This document shows positions 57,414 to 62,397 of a stretch of 62,397 nucleotides of DNA, one piece after another. How positions within the stretch are numbered: the first letter of the stretch is position 1; each line of letters opens with the position of its first letter. Source of the stretch: an uncultured Eubacteriales bacterium (GTDB taxonomy: Bacteria; Bacillota; Clostridia; Oscillospirales; Acutalibacteraceae); assembly GCA_900315255.1 (NCBI GenBank), contig OMYH01000008.1:37538-99934 (forward strand). Direction: 5' to 3'. The notes beneath the pieces are model-generated. The model was not told where the DNA came from. It saw nothing but the letters and a program-made list of their open reading frames with translations, and made no database searches. The position numbers were made by a program, and so were the translations under genes.

Positions 57414-58832
57414 ATGAGAATGAAGAAATTTCTTAGTGTTCTTATCGCAGTCATGGTTGCTGTAGGCGTGTTTATGCTCCCTGCTGCTGCGGCTGTAAAG
57501 GACACCACAAAGGACGTTACCCTTACTATTTATGCACTTGAAGCGAAGGACGGCAGCGAAGTGGCCGTTGACGTAAATGTTACCGGGGAGAAGACAGTTA
57601 TCGCAGATTATAAGGCGATCGAAGGTGCTGTTTTTGCACTTTACAAGGTTGGCGACGAAGAGACATCGATCACTGTTCCGAAGGACGTTACTCCTTTGAT
57701 GACAGAGCCAACATCGGCAGACGGTTCAACAAAGATCACTGTTCCTGCAGCACAGCAGGGCAGATACCTTGTTGTAGAGGATAAAGCTCCCGAGGGTACG
57801 ATAGGCAAAACTATTCCATTTTTGATAGACCTGCCTCTTACAAATCCCGAGGGTACGGACTTCATGTATGACGTATACGCTTATCCGAAGCAGCCTGTCA
57901 AAGAGTCTTTTACACCGCTTCCCGACCCGAAGGTATCAAAGCTTGTTTCGGGTGACGAAGGAAAAACCTGGGGCGAAGAGGCAAATATCGAGTCGTTCAC
58001 CGGCAAGAGAGCCTACTGGAAAGTAACGGGCGAGATCCCCGCAAACGTAGGCGATTTCGATATTTATGAGATAGGCGATCTTCTTGACAACCGCCTTATC
58101 CCCCCGGCAGCAAATGAAGTAAAGGCAAGTGTTGAAGGCAAGGAGCTTCCCTCCGATAAGTATACTGTCACAGTAAAGGGGCAGAATATTACGGTAAATT
58201 TCGATGTTCAGACGCTGGCTCTTTATAAGAACAAGGGCGTTGACGTTATTTTCCCGACTGCTATTGACGTAAAGGCTAAGAATGCGATCGGTGTAAAGAT
58301 TGATAACTTCGCTACTCTTACTTATACCCGATTCACTAAGGGCGGTAAAGATGACGACACCGATACCGATATAGTAAAGACAAAGACTACTATTTCTACA
58401 AATATCGTAAGAGTCTGGACGGGAGCAATCGAGGGCTTTAAGCATGATAAGGATAAAAAGCCGCTGAGCGGCGCTGAGTTTACCCTTTATGAAGATAAGG
58501 ACTGCAAGACGGTAGTAGGTAAATCGACATCGGATAAGAACGGTATCTTTACCTTTACGGGTCTTAAGGATAAGACTTATTATATGAAGGAAACAAAAGC
58601 TCCCGACGGCTATCAGGAAAACAATAACGTTATCGAAATCAAGATAGACGGCAAAACAGAGCCTCTGAAAAAGATCGACGTACTCAACATTCCGAAGACT
58701 AATCTTCCGCTGACAGGCGGTGCAGGTACGATCGGTATTTCACTTATCGGTATAGGCATAGCGCTCGCAGGTGTTGTGATCGTTATTCTTACGCTGAAGG
58801 TATACAAAAAAACAAGAATTGCCGCTGCATAA
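57414..58832 (+). CDS. LPXTG pilin, second subunit
   Basis: This 472-residue pilin has a signal peptide (KKFLSVLIAVMVAVGVF), the pilin motif YDVYAYPK, a Cna-B domain with E-box YYMKETKAPDGYQE and LPLTGG with a helix and basic tail. It shares the plan of the previous pilin but the two differ widely in sequence. It starts 44 bases after that gene, in the same operon. AAAGGAC lies ten bases before the ATG at 57414. Confidence 0.87.
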   Translation: MRMKKFLSVLIAVMVAVGVFMLPAAAAVKDTTKDVTLTIYALEAKDGSEVAVDVNVTGEKTVIADYKAIEGAVFALYKVGDEETSITVPKDVTPLMTEPTSADGSTKITVPAAQQGRYLVVEDKAPEGTIGKTIPFLIDLPLTNPEGTDFMYDVYAYPKQPVKESFTPLPDPKVSKLVSGDEGKTWGEEANIESFTGKRAYWKVTGEIPANVGDFDIYEIGDLLDNRLIPPAANEVKASVEGKELPSDKYTVTVKGQNITVNFDVQTLALYKNKGVDVIFPTAIDVKAKNAIGVKIDNFATLTYTRFTKGGKDDDTDTDIVKTKTTISTNIVRVWTGAIEGFKHDKDKKPLSGAEFTLYEDKDCKTVVGKSTSDKNGIFTFTGLKDKTYYMKETKAPDGYQENNNVIEIKIDGKTEPLKKIDVLNIPKTNLPLTGGAGTIGISLIGIGIALAGVVIVILTLKVYKKTRIAAA

Positions 58833-58858
58833 TAGATGGTACACGTCTTGAAACAAAT

Positions 58859-58890
58859 TAAGGAACGATCATTTTGGTCGTTCCTTTTTT
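58859..58890 (+). terminator. Terminator of the pilus operon
   Basis: AAGGAACGA / TCGTTCCTT with a 9-base loop, then TTTT. Confidence 0.85.
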
Positions 58891-59287
58891 GCGTGCAGAG
58901 TGATGAGATGCACAGGTGCTCTGATTATGCGTTTATAGTTCATTGTGATACTTGTTCAAAACTTGTAACGAATCATGTGCTTTAACCTTGTTGTTAAAAT
59001 AAAGTTTGACTTTGGCTGCAAAGCAAGTAAATGAAAATAGTAAGGGTGCGTAATACCTTAAGGTGTTCTCTTGTTCGCAGCAAACGTTGATAGCATACCA
59101 CATTACTAAAATACTTTATTACAGTTATTTGTGAAATATTAGCTTAATTATAAAATTATTGAACTAATAAGTTGGGACTGTAAACTTAGAACTTATAACC
59201 TTCCCAAATTACTCGATATATCATGATGCTATTACTATGTTTCAGTTTAAGCTATCAGTTCCATCCTTTGGTTCTGTTATTTGGTGC
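58891..59287. other. Non-coding stretch between pilus and copper operons
   Basis: No gene, tRNA or known riboswitch was found. A sortase gene, expected after a pilus operon, is absent. Confidence 0.5.
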
Positions 59288-59316
59288 TTGACAAATACCC
59301 CTCGGGGGTATATAAT
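59288..59316 (+). promoter_or_regulatory. csoR-copA promoter with CsoR operator
   Basis: TTGACA (59288-59293), 17 bases, TATAAT (59311-59316). The spacer is almost filled by the palindrome ATACCCCTCGGGGGTAT (59295-59311), the CsoR box. Apo-CsoR here should block the polymerase; Cu(I) relieves it. Confidence 0.9.
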
Positions 59317-59376
59317 GTTAGTGTAATAAAACTACCGGATAAAGCTGATGATTATTTGCGTAAAAGGTGATCGGGT

Positions 59377-59694
59377 ATGAGTGAAACAACTATTGACAAT
59401 AATAAAGAGTGCTGCAAAAAGCATAAACAGCGTGAGGATGACGAGAAAAAATGTCTGGTTAATCGTTTGAACAGAATAGAGGGTCAGATCAGGGGGATAA
59501 AATCTATGATCGAAAATGATGCCTACTGCGCCGAGGTGCTGATACAAACGGCGGCTGCTGTCGGGGCGCTTAATGCGTTTAACAGAGAGCTTCTGAGCGA
59601 GCATATACGAACCTGTGTTGCGGATGATATCCGTGCGGGAAAAGACGATACGATCGGCGAGCTTACAGGACTTTTGCAAAAACTGATGAAGTAG
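59377..59694 (+). CDS. csoR: Copper-sensing transcriptional repressor CsoR
   Basis: This 105-residue all-helical regulator has the Cu(I) ligands Cys51, His76 and Cys80 (DAYC, EHIRTC). Its N-terminus adds a Cys/His/Lys-rich tail (KECCKKHK) beyond the usual length, which could bind metal. An ideal operator lies in its own promoter, and copA follows nine bases later. AAAAGGTG lies before the ATG. Confidence 0.93.
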   Translation: MSETTIDNNKECCKKHKQREDDEKKCLVNRLNRIEGQIRGIKSMIENDAYCAEVLIQTAAAVGALNAFNRELLSEHIRTCVADDIRAGKDDTIGELTGLLQKLMK

Positions 59695-59703
59695 GGGGAC
59701 GTT

Positions 59704-62214
59704 ATGGAACAGTATAATATAACGGGAATGAGCTGCGCAGCGTGCAGCTCAAGAGTGGAAAAGGCGGTATCTGCCGTTGAGGGAGTATCGTCCTGTTCTG
59801 TGAGCCTGCTCACAAATTCAATGGGTGTAGAGGGAACGGCAGACCCGGGAGAGATCATTGCAGCTGTTGAAAATGCGGGCTACGGTGCGAGTGTAAAGGG
59901 AGAGAAAAAATCCGACAGGGCTGACGGTGATTCATTGAAGGATACCGAATCGCCTAAGCTTGTCAGACGGCTGCTGTCATCGCTGTTGTTTCTTCTGATT
60001 CTGATGTACTTCTCCATGGGACATATGATGTTTGGGTTTCCCTTGCCTGCGTTTTTTGAAGGAAATCATATTGCAATGGGACTTGTACAGCTTATCTTGT
60101 CGGCAGTGGTTATGGTGATAAATCAAAAATTCTTTATTAACGGCTTCAAGGGGCTTATTCACCGTTCGCCCAATATGGATACGCTTGTGGCGTTGGGTTC
60201 GTCTGCCTCGTTTTTATATAGTACCTATGCGCTGTTCTCTATGACGGATGCGCAGCTGAAGGGCAATACGGTGGCAGTAATGTCTTATATGCATGATTTT
60301 TACTTTGAATCTGCCGCTATGATACTTACTCTTATAACGGTAGGGAAACTGCTCGAAGCCAAGTCAAAGGGCAGAACGACCGATGCTTTGAAATCTCTGA
60401 TGAATCTGACACCTAAAACCGCAGTGATCGAAATTAACGGAAAAGAAAAGACTGTGCCGGCACAGGATGTTAAGATCGGAGATATTATCGTTGTACGTCC
60501 CGGAGAGAGCATTCCTGTTGACGGAGTGGTTGTCAGCGGAGAGAGCGCCGTTGACGAATCGGCCCTTACCGGAGAGAGCATACCTGTCGATAAATCGGAA
60601 GGGGATAATGTATTCGCAGCTACTATGAACCGATCCGGCTTTTTGAAGTTCACGGCTTCAAGAGTAGGTGAAGAAACAACCTTGTCGCAGATAATCAAAA
60701 CGGTGAGCGAAGCTGCTGCTACAAAAGCGCCTATTGCAAAAACTGCCGATAAGGTTTCGGGAATATTTGTCCCGGCGGTTATTACGATAGCGTTTATTAC
60801 ATTTGCGGTATGGCTGTTAATCGGGCAGACTTTCGGATATGCGGTGGCGAGAGGCGTTTCCGTACTGGTTATAAGCTGCCCGTGCGCTTTGGGACTTGCA
60901 ACACCCGTTGCTATCATGGTCGGCAGCGGAGTGGGAGCGAAAAACGGAATACTGTTCAAAACAGCCGAGTCGCTGGAGATCACCGGCAGAACGCAGATAG
61001 TTGCCCTGGATAAAACGGGTACAATAACAAACGGCGCGCCTGTGGTGACGGATATTATTCCTGCGGATAACGTGACCGAAGCTGATCTGCTCCGAATAGC
61101 GTATACAATAGAAAAAAATAGCGAACACCCGCTTGCAAAAGCAATATCGGAATATGCGGAGAGTAACGGTATTGAATCGGTCGATATAACGGAGTTCAAA
61201 GCATTGTCGGGCAGCGGAGTTTCCGCAAAGTACGGTAATGAGACAGTTATGGGTGGCAATCTGAAGCTTATCGAAAAGCAATGTACCGTCCAAAAAAATC
61301 TCGTCGATAAGGCGAAGGAATTATCGAATGAGGGCAAGACGGCTATGTACTTCTCAAAGGGTAAATCGGTACTCGGGATTATCGCCGCAGCCGATACGAT
61401 AAGAGATGACAGCGCAGGAGCGATCGAAGAGCTAAAGAATATGGGTATTCGTGTAGTGATGATAACGGGCGATAATCAACAAACGGCAGATGTTATCGGC
61501 AGACTTGCAGGGGTAGATGAGGTGAGAGCGCAGGTCATGCCGTCCGGCAAAGAAAAAATTGTACGTGAATTATCGAAATATGGAAAGGTAGCGATGGTAG
61601 GCGATGGTATCAACGACGCTCCTGCCCTGACAAGCGCCGATATAGGCATAGCGATAGGAGCAGGCACAGATGTAGCAATAGATGCGGCCGATGTTGTTCT
61701 GATGAAAAGCAGGCTGAGCGATGTTCCTGCGGCGATCAGACTAAGCCGAAAGACGCTGAAAAATATTCATGAAAATCTCTTCTGGGCTTTTATATATAAC
61801 GTGATAGGCATACCTCTGGCGGCAGGAGCATATATAGCTTTGTTCGGCTGGGAATTGAACCCGATGTTCGGAGCAGCGGCTATGAGTTTGTCAAGCTTTT
61901 GCGTGGTAACAAATGCGTTAAGGCTGAATCTGTTTGACATCAGAAGTACCCGAGGAGACAGAAAAATAAAGCCTGCGATCAGGCAAAATACAACGGAGAA
62001 GGAGAATAATACAATGGAAGTAACACTGAATATCAAGGGCATGATGTGTCCGCACTGTGAGGCAACGGTCAAGAAAACGCTTGAAGCGTTTGACGAGGTA
62101 ACAAATGCAGAAGTAAGCCACGAGAAGGGTACGGCTGTCGTGACTCTCGGCGGAGAGATCAATATCGAGGAGCTGAAAAAAGCAGTGGTTGATAAGGGTT
62201 ACGAGGTGGAATAA
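59704..62214 (+). CDS. copA: Copper-exporting P-type ATPase CopA with terminal HMA domain
   Basis: This 836-residue P1B ATPase exports Cu(I). An N-terminal metal-binding domain (MSCAAC) precedes eight membrane helices, with [10 protein letters not shown], the phosphorylated DKTGT, TGES and [10 protein letters not shown]. An extra HMA domain at the C-terminus ([10 protein letters not shown], last 67 residues) resembles the chaperone CopZ. An internal AAGGAG with ATG starts exactly at that domain. GGGGGACGTT precedes the main ATG. Confidence 0.95.
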   Translation: MEQYNITGMSCAACSSRVEKAVSAVEGVSSCSVSLLTNSMGVEGTADPGEIIAAVENAGYGASVKGEKKSDRADGDSLKDTESPKLVRRLLSSLLFLLILMYFSMGHMMFGFPLPAFFEGNHIAMGLVQLILSAVVMVINQKFFINGFKGLIHRSPNMDTLVALGSSASFLYSTYALFSMTDAQLKGNTVAVMSYMHDFYFESAAMILTLITVGKLLEAKSKGRTTDALKSLMNLTPKTAVIEINGKEKTVPAQDVKIGDIIVVRPGESIPVDGVVVSGESAVDESALTGESIPVDKSEGDNVFAATMNRSGFLKFTASRVGEETTLSQIIKTVSEAAATKAPIAKTADKVSGIFVPAVITIAFITFAVWLLIGQTFGYAVARGVSVLVISCPCALGLATPVAIMVGSGVGAKNGILFKTAESLEITGRTQIVALDKTGTITNGAPVVTDIIPADNVTEADLLRIAYTIEKNSEHPLAKAISEYAESNGIESVDITEFKALSGSGVSAKYGNETVMGGNLKLIEKQCTVQKNLVDKAKELSNEGKTAMYFSKGKSVLGIIAAADTIRDDSAGAIEELKNMGIRVVMITGDNQQTADVIGRLAGVDEVRAQVMPSGKEKIVRELSKYGKVAMVGDGINDAPALTSADIGIAIGAGTDVAIDAADVVLMKSRLSDVPAAIRLSRKTLKNIHENLFWAFIYNVIGIPLAAGAYIALFGWELNPMFGAAAMSLSSFCVVTNALRLNLFDIRSTRGDRKIKPAIRQNTTEKENNTMEVTLNIKGMMCPHCEATVKKTLEAFDEVTNAEVSHEKGTAVVTLGGEINIEELKKAVVDKGYEVE
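62014..62214 (+). CDS. Possible internally started CopZ-like copper chaperone
   Basis: AAGGAG (61999-62004) lies nine bases before ATG 62014, in frame inside copA. From there the frame gives a 66-residue HMA domain ([18 protein letters not shown]), the size of CopZ. Alone it would ferry Cu(I) in the cytosol; as part of CopA it is a terminal domain. Either copZ was fused to copA by losing its stop, or both forms are made. Inferred. Confidence 0.5.
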   Translation: MEVTLNIKGMMCPHCEATVKKTLEAFDEVTNAEVSHEKGTAVVTLGGEINIEELKKAVVDKGYEVE

Positions 62215-62218
62215 GTTC

Positions 62219-62252
62219 AGAGCGGTGCCGCAGAAATGCGGCGCTGATTTTA
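62219..62252 (+). terminator. Terminator of the copper operon
   Basis: GCCGCA-GAAA-TGCGGC with outer AGCG/CGCT pairs, then TGATTTTATAT. Confidence 0.7.
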
Positions 62253-62287
62253 TATCACAAATATGTTGTATTTCGGTAATAAATTTC

Positions 62288-62385
62288 TTAAGGAGACACT
62301 GATTAAATCGAGTGCCGAAGTTGCGCAGTCAGATTTTTAGGCAAATTGTGCGAAAAATCCGCAGGAATACTGACGTATTTCAAGG
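62288..62385 (+). repeat. Copy B of the 98-bp dispersed repeat
   Basis: Inverted relative to copy A at 1-98, with 96 of 98 identical bases and no gaps. From an ATG at 62263 an open frame of 25 codons ends inside it with the same KETLIKSSAEVA sequence as the CBM21-like gene. Bases beyond 62385 (ATTTTGAGTGCA) may belong to the repeat but have no partner here. Confidence 0.9.
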
Positions 62386-62397
62386 ATTTTGAGTGCA

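Noticed and set aside
60300-61337. 345-codon minus-strand frame opposite copA
   Set aside because: CopA motifs are complete on the plus strand; the minus frame is low-complexity.

Overview
The window looks like the chromosome of an endospore-forming, Gram-positive, low-to-moderate GC Firmicute of the Ruminococcus/Oscillospiraceae kind. The signs are a SpoVT regulator, a perfect CIRCE/HrcA heat-shock operon, LPXTG proteins, many TTG starts with strong AGGAGG-type ribosome sites, four dockerin proteins, and starch-type carbohydrate-binding modules (a CBM21-like and a CBM26-like domain). That combination recalls the starch-degrading, amylosome-forming ruminococci; the species itself cannot be named from the sequence. 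No transposase, integrase, phage gene or CRISPR array was seen.

Layout. 1-9050 (minus): a CBM21-like secreted protein, a YfhO membrane protein, an ABC-F ATPase and a BspA-type leucine-rich-repeat dockerin protein. 9225-14891: a broken XRE regulator, a cell-wall amidase lipoprotein and a 1,291-residue dockerin protein. 15106-19118: spoVT behind a sigma-G-like promoter, convergent with a feoA-feoA-feoB-FeoB-associated operon. 19278-26119: tRNA-Leu, a membrane XRE regulator, and a polysaccharide export and glycosylation operon (ABC permease, ATPase, YfhO, GT2). 26135-31542: replication-initiation genes (DnaD and a DnaC/DnaI loader), a cohesin-like membrane-anchored protein, a 50-nt poly-T run and three small AT-rich unknown genes. 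31623-38716: hrcA-grpE-dnaK, then dnaJ-luxS-prmA and a membrane protein. 38817-44751: an EEP-family protein, an Mrp/NBP35 ATPase, initiator tRNA-Met and a dockerin metallophosphoesterase with a starch-binding module. 45051-51748: FHA-FtsW fusion, penicillin-binding protein, folC, rnhA and a fourth dockerin protein. 52149-58832: a three-gene LPXTG pilus/adhesin operon without its own sortase. 59288-62214: copper-responsive csoR-copA with a copZ-like domain that may also be translated on its own.

How the genes fit together. Three dockerin proteins share one recognition signature and the fourth has another; a secreted, single-pass, cohesin-like protein lies in the same window. Together with the CBM proteins, pilus and LRR protein, much of the window builds the cell surface and a possible multi-protein substrate-binding complex. 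The rest is housekeeping: protein folding, iron and copper handling, wall synthesis, replication and folate.

Both window ends carry the same 98-bp repeat in opposite orientation (96/98 identical). This suggests the window is a contig bounded by a dispersed repeat family; one copy supplies the C-terminus of the first gene.
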